Positions 15,555 to 20,668 of a stretch of DNA of 29,436 nucleotides are shown in pieces; the stretch's first letter is position 1; the number at the start of each line of letters is the position of its first letter. Position numbers and translations under genes: made by a program. The stretch is from the IMG/VR virus record IMGVR_UViG_3300048918_000259, positions 1 through 29,436 of that record; one strand, 5' to 3'. The DNA is from a virus. The notes beneath the pieces were generated by a model. It saw only the letters and a list, made by a program, of their open reading frames with translations, had not been told where the DNA came from and made no database searches.

Positions 15555-15702
15555 CCTCTCCAGCCACGGTGATGAAGGCGCGCTCCTGATCCAGACGGAA
15601 AGCGCTCGCGTCGAGTGCGACAAGCGCAGAGGGGCCTTGGTGGAGATCATCGACGGGTCGAACCCGAAGGCCGCGAAGCCCTGGTGGAAGATCGGGCGCT
15701 AG
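15394..15702 (+). CDS. Rz1: Rz1-like outer-membrane spanin lipoprotein
   Basis: Starting at ATG 15394 within Rz, with GGAGAAAG upstream, the 102-residue protein has a lipoprotein signal ('TLSILAIALLSAISLQGC') with lipobox LQG-Cys28. The mature part has Pro and two further Cys ('EACPAPVSNL', 'ARVECDKRRG'), and the C-terminus extends beyond the end of Rz. It should sit in the outer membrane and bind Rz in the periplasm to complete lysis. It is longer than lambda Rz1 (60 residues) but usual for overlapping-type Rz1. Its TAG shares a CTAG with the stop of the convergent minus gene. Confidence 0.75.
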   Translation: MPSVRPQQLKTLSILAIALLSAISLQGCAEQPFASQTITIPSMLREACPAPVSNLSSHGDEGALLIQTESARVECDKRRGALVEIIDGSNPKAAKPWWKIGR

Positions 15703-15905
15703 CGCTTCAACAGATCCGGTAGCTTCGCCACGTTCAGCGTGATCCGCCTAGCCAAGTCCCGCGTAAGCCTCGGGCTTCGGTCTGTTCCAACGATGGGTTG
15801 GTCTCTGAAATAGGTGTACGCGAACCTGTGGCCTTCAGCGTCTTCTATCCAGTAGGCGTCTTCGTTGTTGTTTATGGTCCATGGTTGGGGGAGGCGATTG
15901 GTCAT
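15699..15905 (-). CDS. Small conserved hypothetical protein
   Basis: A 68-residue soluble protein. Its core 'DAEGHRFAYTYFRD' followed by 'SPRLTRDLARRITLNVAKLP' fits a short protein type I recall from many Rhizobiales and related genomes and their prophages ('DxxGxxLAYxYfed...LTrdEARRIAxNIAKLPeLL'). No function is known. ATG 15905 follows a CCCCGGGG that belongs to the dispersed repeat (copy at 15906-15936). It is convergent with Rz1, the two stops sharing CTAG, so there is no room for a terminator between the late and leftward units. Confidence 0.65.
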   Translation of the reverse strand: MTNRLPQPWTINNNEDAYWIEDAEGHRFAYTYFRDQPIVGTDRSPRLTRDLARRITLNVAKLPDLLKR

Positions 15906-15936
15906 CCCGGGGCCTAGCTAACGACCTGTGGTGTCC
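15906..15936 (-). repeat. Dispersed bipartite element, copy b
   Basis: Minus-strand order: GGGACACCACAGG, spacer with the stop of one gene (TAG), then CCCGGG 1 nt before the next ATG (15905). The element forms the whole junction between two minus genes. Confidence 0.55.
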
Positions 15937-16094
15937 CGGCTTGCTGCGGTCGCTATATCGCGCCGCCTCAACTCTGCTGCCGCGGCTTCGGAGTTTGAGT
16001 ACACGGCGCGGCCAGTGATCAGGTCTTCGAAGCGCGGTCCCAAGAAGCGCTGAAGTTCGTCGTCGGACATAGTGGCAAAAGGCTTCTGTTCCAT
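15918..16094 (-). CDS. Small hypothetical protein between two dispersed-repeat copies
   Basis: A 58-residue soluble, charged protein ('SDDELQRFLGPRFEDLITGR', then 'AAAAELRRRDIATAAS'). ATG 16094 lies 5 nt after GGGAGGA, supplied by the repeat copy at 16102. The last codons (Arg-Asp-Thr-Thr-Gly-Arg-stop) are formed by the next copy at 15906-15936. No family recognised. Confidence 0.55.
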   Translation of the reverse strand: MEQKPFATMSDDELQRFLGPRFEDLITGRAVYSNSEAAAAELRRRDIATAASRDTTGR

Positions 16095-16101
16095 GGTTCC
16101 T

Positions 16102-16131
16102 CCCGGGGCAGAGCTTAGCCCTGCTGTGGCG
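16102..16131 (-). repeat. Dispersed bipartite element, copy c
   Basis: Minus strand: GCGCCACAGCAGG, spacer with stop TAA, then CCCGGGAGGA five nt before ATG 16094. The first box is degenerate; the second acts as ribosome binding site. Confidence 0.5.
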
Positions 16132-16330
16132 CGGCCGGACGCTGCGCTAAGGCGAGTTGGGCGCTGTATTGGGCCGTGCTACCAGGGTAGAACGGGAGTT
16201 GGTAAAAGCAGCCTTGTGATGTCACCCCATAGCCAGGGGGTGGAATCCGCGCGATGGCGGCGCGTACCTCAGCGATTTCCTCCCTGAGGCTGGCAATTTC
16301 CGCGCGCATCGCTCGCAACTCTTCGTCCAT
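16115..16330 (-). CDS. Small coiled-coil protein, unknown function
   Basis: A 71-residue protein with a heptad-patterned N-terminal helix ('LRAMRAEIASLREEIAEVRA') and a Pro/Gln-rich, probably disordered C-terminus. ATG 16330 is preceded by a weak TAGGA. Its TAA (16115-16117) lies within the spacer of the repeat copy at 16102-16131. The coiled coil suggests a self-associating accessory protein. Confidence 0.55.
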   Translation of the reverse strand: MDEELRAMRAEIASLREEIAEVRAAIARIPPPGYGVTSQGCFYQLPFYPGSTAQYSAQLALAQRPAAPQQG

Positions 16331-16426
16331 CTCTAAATCCTACCTTCAACCGGAGCAGGGGGCTCCGACTATCCCATGGCGCCCATAGAGGTCCATCCCG
16401 GATCAGCTTCAACGCCCGTCTTGGCC

Positions 16427-16807
16427 CTACTTGGGGCCATAGAGCGGCGTGAAATATCGGCAGTCGCGTAGATAGCGCTCGACCGTCTCGGGGCCGTACT
16501 TGGCGCCCCACATGTCCGTGCGTCGGCGGCGCTCCATATCCCGCATCCGGCGCTTCCTTCCGCACTCACCAGCACTGTATTGCGTCCAGCCCTTGGTCGC
16601 GCACGACATCAGCAACCAGTCGTGCATCGGCGCATCATACTTGTCGAACCGGCGCACGCTCGGAAAGGTCTTCGTCGCGGCGGCCTTCCGAAGATCACGG
16701 ATGCGATCCAGGGCATTGGCCGGCTGCTTCCCAGCGAACTTGCGGTAGAGCCACCAGCAGGGCGGCGAAAGCGGCGTGCGGTGCGGCTGGCGAAAGCTGC
16801 TGCTCAT
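16427..16807 (-). CDS. Basic hypothetical protein
   Basis: A 126-residue Arg/Lys-rich protein with several Cys and Trp residues ('SPPCWWLYRKFAGKQPANAL', 'WTQYSAGECGRKRRMRDMER'). ATG 16807 follows GGAGGA by 7 nt and is a better start than the upstream in-frame codon at 16822. The basic central patch may bind nucleic acid. No family recognised. A possible phage operator lies 24 nt upstream (16831-16847). Confidence 0.55.
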   Translation of the reverse strand: MSSSFRQPHRTPLSPPCWWLYRKFAGKQPANALDRIRDLRKAAATKTFPSVRRFDKYDAPMHDWLLMSCATKGWTQYSAGECGRKRRMRDMERRRRTDMWGAKYGPETVERYLRDCRYFTPLYGPK

Positions 16808-16830
16808 CCCGAATCCTCCCACGAAAAGCC

Positions 16831-16847
16831 CCTCAGGGCCAGTGAAC
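16831..16847 (-). promoter_or_regulatory. Possible distant repressor operator
   Basis: Read on the minus strand the site is GTTCACTGGCCCTGAGG. It keeps both outer arms of the immunity-region operators (GTTCAC ... TGAG, consensus GTTCACATTTCNTGAGC) with the same 17-bp length but a different centre. It lies upstream of the minus gene starting at 16807, so a repressor bound here could control these genes during lysogeny. Confidence 0.35.
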
Positions 16848-16860
16848 TCTGCCTATCCAA

Positions 16861-16887
16861 GCGGGCCATGTAGCCCGCAGACGGGCT
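16861..16887. terminator. Overlapping hairpins, possible terminator or attenuator
   Basis: GCGGGC (16861-16866) pairs with GCCCGC (16873-16878), and AGCCCG (16872-16877) pairs with CGGGCT (16882-16887). The two stems exclude each other, as in attenuators. No T-run follows on either strand, so intrinsic termination is weakly supported. Confidence 0.25.
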
Positions 16888-16958
16888 GGCTCAAAATGAA
16901 CCTAAACCCTTGAGTTCCTTTCCTGTCTCTCGCGGTGAGAGGGGAGGGAATAGGTCCT

Positions 16959-16990
16959 CCCGGGATTTGTCACGATCAGGCTGAGGTGCC
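16959..16990 (-). repeat. Dispersed bipartite element, copy d (orphan)
   Basis: Minus strand: GGCACCTCAG, spacer, then GTGACAAATCCCGGGAGGAC. The second half is identical over about 20 nt to copy h. No start codon follows at the expected distance, so this copy is not maintained as a ribosome binding site. Confidence 0.6.
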
Positions 16991-17014
16991 GTGCGCAGAG
17001 AGCGGAGGGCTAAG

Positions 17015-17182
17015 TTACCAGCCGTGGTCAACCGTGTCGTCAGGCGAGCGGTCGGCTGACATCGCGCCGAAAACAAACCCCAGCGCCAGGACGCCGAGCA
17101 GCCCCACGAATAAGGCTGCGACGTGATAGCCCGACACCCAGAGGAAGCCGCCCAGCGCGATCATGATTAGGGAAACAAGCAT
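17015..17182 (-). CDS. Small two-helix membrane protein next to attP
   Basis: A 55-residue protein with two hydrophobic segments ('MLVSLIMIALGGFLWVSGY' and 'AALFVGLLGVLALGFVFGAM') and an acidic C-terminus. ATG 17182 has AGAAGG about 10 nt upstream and is preferred to a TTG at 17248. It could be the last gene before the attachment site and would lie beside the rebuilt tRNA gene after integration. Function unknown; superinfection exclusion is a possibility for such terminal membrane genes. Confidence 0.5.
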   Translation of the reverse strand: MLVSLIMIALGGFLWVSGYHVAALFVGLLGVLALGFVFGAMSADRSPDDTVDHGW

Positions 17183-17211
17183 CAGGATTCGCCTTCTTAT
17201 CCACAGGCCGC

Positions 17212-17224
17212 GCGCATTATGCGC
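17212..17224. promoter_or_regulatory. 13-bp palindrome on the left side of attP
   Basis: GCGCATTATGCGC is a perfect inverted repeat around a single central base. The same sequence on the other strand (GCGCATAATGCGC) occurs at 17408-17420, on the other side of the att core. It may bind an excisionase, integrase or host factor during recombination. Confidence 0.4.
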
Positions 17225-17266
17225 AGGGTCCCCGGAGGGGAATTTCAACTAAGTCATTGAAAAGAG

Positions 17267-17313
17267 TGGTGCCACGACAGGGATTCGAACCCTGGACCTC
17301 AGCCTTACCAAGG
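17267..17313 (-). other. attP: Attachment site: 3' half of a tRNA-Thr(GGT) gene (attP)
   Basis: On the minus strand the sequence from 17313 to 17267 reads as a tRNA from the anticodon loop to CCA: loop TTGGTAA (anticodon GGT, Thr) closed by CC/GG, the T-arm CAGGG-TTCGAAT-CCCTG, the acceptor strand TCGTGGC, discriminator A and CCA. The 5' half (acceptor, D-arm) is missing: bases to the right of 17313 do not pair and no GCCACGA acceptor strand is found. A 3' tRNA fragment of this kind is what tyrosine integrases carry in attP so that integration rebuilds the host tRNA. With this orientation, integration would place the rebuilt tRNA at the lysis-gene side and integrase at the far end. Confidence 0.8.
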
Positions 17314-17333
17314 ACGGGTCCCACAACGGCTAG

Positions 17334-17380
17334 TGGCGACATTGGCGACACTCACACAACATCTTGCGACACTGGCGACG
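17334..17380 (+). repeat. Integrase arm-type direct repeats beside attP
   Basis: Four copies of an octamer, TGGCGACA at 17334 and 17343, TTGCGACA at 17364 and TGGCGACG at 17373, form two pairs with 9-bp spacing inside each pair and 30 bp between pairs. Tandem short direct repeats beside a core site are typical of arm-type sites bound by the N-terminal domain of tyrosine integrases. Part of this stretch also encodes the C-terminus of the small gene after integrase. Confidence 0.5.
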
Positions 17381-17624
17381 GTGTTCCTGTTTCGCCCCCG
17401 CCAAGGTGCGCATAATGCGCTATTCGCTCGTAGTTGCTGATAAGATAGCTTCGATGGATGGTCGTCTGGGCGCCGTAGCGTCCGTCAGGATAAACGGCGT
17501 TCACGTAGAACAGGTCTGGGTCGCCTTTGTGCGCTCGCATGACTTGGCGCCCGACAAGCGGCTTGGTGATCCGCGCTCGCGCGAGTGGTCGCCAGATACT
17601 TCCGATTTCGACTTCATCGCTCAT
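17352..17624 (-). CDS. Small hypothetical protein downstream of integrase
   Basis: A 90-residue protein ('VEIGSIWRPLARARITKPLV', 'VYPDGRYGAQTTIHRSYLIS') with a small SH3/KOW-like beta-barrel look: 'GSIWRP' at the start, then strands ending in a 'DGR' turn, as in other tiny phage proteins. Its ATG overlaps the integrase stop (ATGA), so it is co-translated with integrase. Its C-terminal codons run into the arm-type repeats near attP. Function unknown. Confidence 0.6.
   Translation of the reverse strand: MSDEVEIGSIWRPLARARITKPLVGRQVMRAHKGDPDLFYVNAVYPDGRYGAQTTIHRSYLISNYERIAHYAHLGGGETGTPSPVSQDVV
17408..17420. promoter_or_regulatory. 13-bp palindrome on the right side of attP
   Basis: GCGCATAATGCGC is the mirror copy of the palindrome at 17212-17224. 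It lies inside the coding sequence of the small gene after integrase ('RIAHYAHL'), so its match to a non-coding copy across the att core is not explained by protein constraint. Confidence 0.4.
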
Positions 17625-18634
17625 CCTCGCCTCCCAGCGATATTGTCCACCGCGCCCCGCAGATAGTCAGGCGCGAACATAGCATAGTGGCGGCGGGTCG
17701 TTTCCACGGTATCCCCGAGCATGGTGGCGACCTCATCAAACGAAGCGCCCCCCTGGAGCGCCCAGGACGCCGCTGTACGCCTCAGGTCGTGGCGATGGGC
17801 GTCCTCCAGCCCCGCGAGCCGGCAAGCCCTTCCATAGGCCTTGCGCACGCTCTGCACGGGCAACCCCTCCCACTCGACCACATAGCCCGATGGCCCCGCG
17901 ACCTTCCGGGCCGCCGTCAGGATCGCCCTCAGGGGCTCGTTCATCGGTATGGGCGCCGTCTTCTTGTTGGCGCTCTGGCCGGGCCTGTACCGGACCATGC
18001 CCGCGTCGAAGTCCACGCGATCCCAGGTCAGCTTGAGGATATGCTTTCCCCTGGCCGCCGTGCTGATCGCCAGCGCCAGGAACACCCGCAGGTGCAGGGG
18101 GCTGGCGTGGAAGTAGAGGCGGGCGAACTCCTCACGGCTGAGGTATCGGTCGCGGGGTTCGCCTTCTCCGGGTAGGTCGATCTTGGGCTCGTCGTTGAGC
18201 CAGCCGTGGCGCTTGCCGTACTTGAAGGCCTGGCGCAGGAACCGCAGCTCCTTGCTGATCGTCGGGTCCATGACGCCGGCCTTGCGGCGCTGGGCGACGT
18301 AGGACTTCACGCCCATGGCCGTGACCATCGAGGGCGGCAGAAGCCCGAACTGCGCCTTGATGTGGTTGAGGCTGTTCTTGATGGCCTTCGGGTAATGGAC
18401 GGTTGGATCTTCCTCGCGGTCCTTGAGGTAGGCGTCGCAGAGCTGTTCGACCGTGAAGCGCTCCGGCGGCGCGTCGAGGATCGCCAGCTTTTCGGCGAGA
18501 TACCTGCGGGCCTCTACCTTGTCCGTCGCGCCCGTAGATTGACGATGCGAGCGTCCCGCCTCGCTCCAGATGACGTACCATCGGGCGGATTGCTTGCCGT
18601 TGATGACGGGTCGTTCGAGTCGGTAGTCGGGCAT
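17621..18634 (-). CDS. int: Tyrosine recombinase, phage integrase
   Basis: The 337-residue protein has an N-terminal arm-binding region, a SAM-like core-binding domain ('FTVEQLCDAYLKDREED' onward, about 60-145) and a catalytic domain. Catalytic residues visible are Arg195 ('TAARGKHILKLTW'), a Lys at 224/225, His282 and Arg285 ('HRHDLRRTAASW') and Tyr317 ('TTRRHYAMF'). The residue usually His or Trp after 'MLG' is Asp308, with His316 next to the Tyr. The enzyme should recombine attP at 17267-17313 with the host tRNA-Thr gene and needs the excisionase for release. Its 5' end overlaps the excisionase-like gene by 121 nt, which can limit integrase translation. Confidence 0.93.
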   Translation of the reverse strand: MPDYRLERPVINGKQSARWYVIWSEAGRSHRQSTGATDKVEARRYLAEKLAILDAPPERFTVEQLCDAYLKDREEDPTVHYPKAIKNSLNHIKAQFGLLPPSMVTAMGVKSYVAQRRKAGVMDPTISKELRFLRQAFKYGKRHGWLNDEPKIDLPGEGEPRDRYLSREEFARLYFHASPLHLRVFLALAISTAARGKHILKLTWDRVDFDAGMVRYRPGQSANKKTAPIPMNEPLRAILTAARKVAGPSGYVVEWEGLPVQSVRKAYGRACRLAGLEDAHRHDLRRTAASWALQGGASFDEVATMLGDTVETTRRHYAMFAPDYLRGAVDNIAGRRG

Positions 18635-18789
18635 AGCTTGGCCTCGAAAGCCTCTAGCGCTGTGGGGTGGACGCGGATGATCTTCGGGCCAGGGCGCACG
18701 GCCTGCAACTCGCCGGTCGCGACCCAGCGCTCGACGGTGCGGGGGTTGACCTTGAAGTGGTCGGCAACGTCTTTCACGGTCATGTACAT
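18514..18789 (-). CDS. xis: Excisionase-like HTH (AlpA/MerR-type) protein
   Basis: A 91-residue protein whose first 50 residues are a winged helix-turn-helix of the AlpA/HTH_17 type: 'MTVKDVADHFKVNPRTVERW' then 'GELQAVRPGPKIIRVHPTAL'. This is the common form of phage excisionases and recombination directionality factors. The C-terminus is polar and basic. It overlaps integrase by 121 nt in another frame, so both share one transcript. Role inferred from domain and position; it may also act as a transcription regulator. Confidence 0.72.
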   Translation of the reverse strand: MYMTVKDVADHFKVNPRTVERWVATGELQAVRPGPKIIRVHPTALEAFEAKLCPTTDSNDPSSTASNPPDGTSSGARRDARIVNLRARRTR

Positions 18790-18826
18790 GTTTGGCTCTC
18801 GGCCTGTCTGAAGGAGGCTCTTTGGG

Positions 18827-19117
18827 TCATGGAAGGGTTGAGGGTTTCCCGGGGCCTAGTTCGGCATCGGAGGTGTCCGCGATGGCCCCGCATTGGACAG
18901 CCAGCGGCACATCGCCCAGCGGCGAGTCCTCAAGCGGCAGAAGCCCGCTTTCGAGGGCGCAATAGAGGCATACGGGGACGAGTTTCGCGGCCTCCTTCGG
19001 TTGGGCAACGTCCCGCTGGCAGGTCCGGCAAGTGGCGTACTGCACGGCCTCGCTATCGATCCAGCCGAGCGTCCATGGCCAACACGCCACCTGCCTTGAG
19101 TGAACGAGCGTCAGCAT
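18827..19117 (-). CDS. Small zinc-ribbon-like protein
   Basis: A 96-residue protein with two CxxC pairs, Cys30-x2-Cys33 ('ATCRTCQRD') and Cys50-x2-Cys53 ('PVCLYCALE'), forming a probable zinc ribbon. ATG 19117 is chosen because further upstream the frame is a shadow of the membrane-protein gene, whose stop it overlaps. The C-terminal tail 'AIADTSDAELGPGKPSTLP' is encoded by a copy of the dispersed repeat (18848-18880). Confidence 0.6.
   Translation of the reverse strand: MLTLVHSRQVACWPWTLGWIDSEAVQYATCRTCQRDVAQPKEAAKLVPVCLYCALESGLLPLEDSPLGDVPLAVQCGAIADTSDAELGPGKPSTLP
18848..18880 (-). repeat. Dispersed bipartite element, copy e
   Basis: Minus strand: GCCATCGCGGACACCTCCG, spacer, CCCGGG. It encodes the C-terminal 'AIADTS...GPGKP' of the zinc-ribbon gene. 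Confidence 0.6.
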
Positions 19118-19368
19118 CCCGGCGGGCCTTCCGACCTTCGCTGAGCGTCTCGCTCGCTGTCGCGCGACCGCTCGTAGGCTCCCGACAGGTACATCGGGCC
19201 GAAAACTGCGAGCATTGCGACAGCGCCGAAGACCGCCCCTCGCCAACCCGTTCGTGCGCCGGCCGCGGCGCCCATCAGCGCGAAGGCCAAGAGCGCGATG
19301 GTGCCGGGGTGTTCGCCGTAGCCCTCGACATAGCCGCAGCCGCGGACCGTGTGATGCAACCACCTCAC
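19111..19368 (-). CDS. Small two-helix membrane protein
   Basis: An 85-residue protein with two membrane helices ('TIALLAFALMGAAAGARTGW' and 'GAVFGAVAMLAVFGPMYLSG') and a charged C-terminus. GTG 19368 forms a GTGA overlap with the stop of the 28-codon frame upstream, so I prefer it to an in-frame GTG at 19392. The pattern resembles small membrane proteins seen in alphaproteobacterial prophages; function unknown. Confidence 0.6.
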   Translation of the reverse strand: MRWLHHTVRGCGYVEGYGEHPGTIALLAFALMGAAAGARTGWRGAVFGAVAMLAVFGPMYLSGAYERSRDSERDAQRRSEGPPGC

Positions 19369-19451
19369 GGCGCGCGCCCGTCCGACTGGCACGGCCTATC
19401 CGATGCGGCTCTTGGGCCGTCATATCCGAGGTTGGTACATGAGGAATCCAT
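19365..19451 (-). CDS. 28-residue peptide with strong ribosome binding site, possible leader peptide
   Basis: ATG 19451 is preceded by an excellent GGGGGAGGAA. The frame encodes a polar peptide ('MDSSCTNLGYDGPRAASDRP' plus eight residues) and stops in a GTGA overlap with the membrane-protein start. The pairing of a strong ribosome binding site with a stop-start overlap suggests that its translation drives the next gene. Confidence 0.45.
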   Translation of the reverse strand: MDSSCTNLGYDGPRAASDRPCQSDGRAP

Positions 19452-19492
19452 TGTTCTTCCTCCCCCTCCTAAGGGCCTCACGGCTTCGCGTG

Positions 19493-19507
19493 TGAGATCA
19501 GATCTCA
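19493..19507. promoter_or_regulatory. 15-bp perfect palindrome at the end of a gene
   Basis: TGAGATCAGATCTCA has two 7-bp arms around one base and overlaps the stop codon of the gene at 19505-19828. A second imperfect inverted repeat (AACCCTCTAGAGGG) lies just beside it at about 19513. They could be a protein-binding site or, without a T-run, a weak terminator. Confidence 0.35.
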
Positions 19508-19828
19508 TTCACAACCCTCTAGAGGGGGTTCGTCCCGGGCCAGGTCGTTCTCTCCGGAGGTGTCCGCGATGGCCGACACGGAGACCTTCACCGGAATGAC
19601 GCGGAAGCGGCTGGTGTCGTGTGGCGGCTTCGGGAAGGTCCGCCAGTAAGCGACTACGTAGTCTCGCGCGGCGCGTTCCGTCTCGAACGTCTGCCAGGTC
19701 CAGAAATCGCCGTAGGGGTTCAGGATGCCGTACGCGTTGCCGCGGATCGGCGACGGGCGCTTGGCGGTGCGGCTGCGGACACCTCCCACCGAAGGGGCGT
19801 GGTCCCGGGCGGAACTATCAGACTTCAT
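19505..19828 (-). CDS. Hypothetical early protein ending in repeat-encoded tail
   Basis: A 107-residue protein. The middle ('YGILNPYGDFWTWQTFETER', 'DYVVAYWRTF', 'FRVIPVKVSVS') looks like a compact alpha/beta domain found in small phage early proteins. The tail 'AIADTSGENDLARDEP' is made by the repeat copy at 19534-19567. RBS GGAAGGGG precedes ATG 19828, which overlaps the upstream gene by 11 nt. No family named. Confidence 0.6.
   Translation of the reverse strand: MKSDSSARDHAPSVGGVRSRTAKRPSPIRGNAYGILNPYGDFWTWQTFETERAARDYVVAYWRTFPKPPHDTSRFRVIPVKVSVSAIADTSGENDLARDEPPLEGCE
19534..19567 (-). repeat. Dispersed bipartite element, copy f
   Basis: Minus strand: GCCATCGCGGACACCTCCG, spacer, CCCGGG. 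The first 19 nt are identical to copy e. It encodes the C-terminal 'AIADTSGENDLAR' of the host gene. Confidence 0.6.
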
Positions 19829-20204
19829 TCGTTTCCCCTTCCGTCAGGCTAGGGAGAAGAGCGAGGATGGCGCGGAGGTCGCCGGACTTTTTGCCCGGAG
19901 TGGTCCAGAGCAAGGGGCGCTCGGCGTCGTCATCGCCGTCCAGCCATGCGATGTAGGCCTTCACCCGCTCAATCGCCTCTGTCGGCCATCCCGACTGTAC
20001 GGCGGGGGTTGTTGACGGCATCCCGGGACCCTTGTCGTTGACACCTGAGGTGTCATGCGCTGCAAGGCAGAGATAGGCGTTCAGTTCCTCGGCCATGTCC
20101 TTGCAAACTGCAGCCGTTATGCCGTGGACTAGGCTCCCGGTGGCTAGTTCGCGAAGCGCCGCCAACACCCGGTAAGGGTCTGCTCTTTCTGTAACGTCAC
20201 TCAT
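19818..20204 (-). CDS. Hypothetical protein, possibly two small proteins fused across a repeat
   Basis: A 128-residue protein. The first half ('DPYRVLAALRELATGSLVHG', 'DMAEELNAYLCLAAHDTSG') and second half ('TEAIERVKAYIAWLDGDDDA', 'SGDLRAILALLPSL') are each like small phage helical proteins, joined by codons from repeat copy 20022-20054. Elsewhere that repeat separates two genes; here its frame is open, with an in-frame ATG directly after CCCGGG that could start a shorter product. RBS GGAG precedes ATG 20204. Confidence 0.6.
   Translation of the reverse strand: MSDVTERADPYRVLAALRELATGSLVHGITAAVCKDMAEELNAYLCLAAHDTSGVNDKGPGMPSTTPAVQSGWPTEAIERVKAYIAWLDGDDDAERPLLWTTPGKKSGDLRAILALLPSLTEGETNEV
20022..20054 (-). 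repeat. Dispersed bipartite element, copy g, with 15-bp palindrome
   Basis: Minus strand: GACACCTCAGGTGTC (a perfect 7-1-7 palindrome at 20040-20054), spacer, CCCGGG directly followed by an in-frame ATG. It lies inside an open frame (19818-20204). Confidence 0.6.
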
Positions 20205-20668
20205 CGTGAGGCTCCGTGGGGAAGTGGTTTCCCGACGCGCCCGCAGACCCGGCAGTAGTCGAAGCCTTCGTCATCATCAGCGCCCGCGCAGATGAAGCAC
20301 CAGGCCGCAGCAGCCCCCCCACCCCCCTCGACGTGGGCCTCGGCGGGGGTTGCGGCTTGCGCGACCAGCAACGAGTGCCAACGCCGCGCCGCATTGACGA
20401 GGGTTCGCAACTTCACACCCTTGCCGTAGCGGATGTGATTGATCTCCACGACGCACGGAAGCGGCGTGTCGAGCGGATCGGCGGGGGTTGCGGGTGGGGT
20501 GCGGCGGTTCCAGGCGGCGATGGCTTCGCGGGCTAGATCGCGTACCTGATGAAAGGCCAAGTGTCCTGCGTACTCGGATGACTCATCAGGCTGAATCGCG
20601 ATAGCTTGAAGCGCTTCCAGAAGGCTCTGAGCTTCGGGCGAGGACGGGCTTGGCAGGAGATCAGTCAT
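20201..20668 (-). CDS. Hypothetical protein with C-terminal zinc finger
   Basis: A 155-residue protein ending in a four-Cys zinc finger, Cys124-x2-Cys127 ('WCFICAGADD') and Cys139-x2-Cys142 ('DYCRVCGRVG'). A Gly/Ala linker precedes it. The central part 'VVEINHIRYGKGVKLRTLVN' and the N-terminal helix are of unknown type. ATG 20668 with GGAGGAA upstream is better than more distal in-frame codons. The zinc finger suggests binding to nucleic acid or protein. Confidence 0.65.
   Translation of the reverse strand: MTDLLPSPSSPEAQSLLEALQAIAIQPDESSEYAGHLAFHQVRDLAREAIAAWNRRTPPATPADPLDTPLPCVVEINHIRYGKGVKLRTLVNAARRWHSLLVAQAATPAEAHVEGGGGAAAAWCFICAGADDDEGFDYCRVCGRVGKPLPHGASR

Larger units (their letters stand above)
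16808..17014. other. Non-coding stretch with hairpins, a possible operator and an orphan repeat copy
   Basis: No gene is visible. The stretch holds an operator-like site (16831-16847), overlapping inverted repeats GCGGGC/GCCCGC (16861-16878) and AGCCCG/CGGGCT (16872-16887) that could form alternative hairpins, a CTCTC/GAGAG hairpin near 16927-16941, and a repeat copy at 16959-16990 whose GGGAGGA is not followed by an ATG. Confidence 0.4.

Noticed and set aside
16927-16941. CTCTC/GAGAG hairpin as an intrinsic terminator
   Set aside because: The stem is only 5 bp and no T-run follows on either strand.
17267-17345. Complete tRNA gene at the att site
   Set aside because: Only the part from anticodon loop to CCA is present. 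Upstream sequence (right of 17313) has no D-arm or matching acceptor strand.
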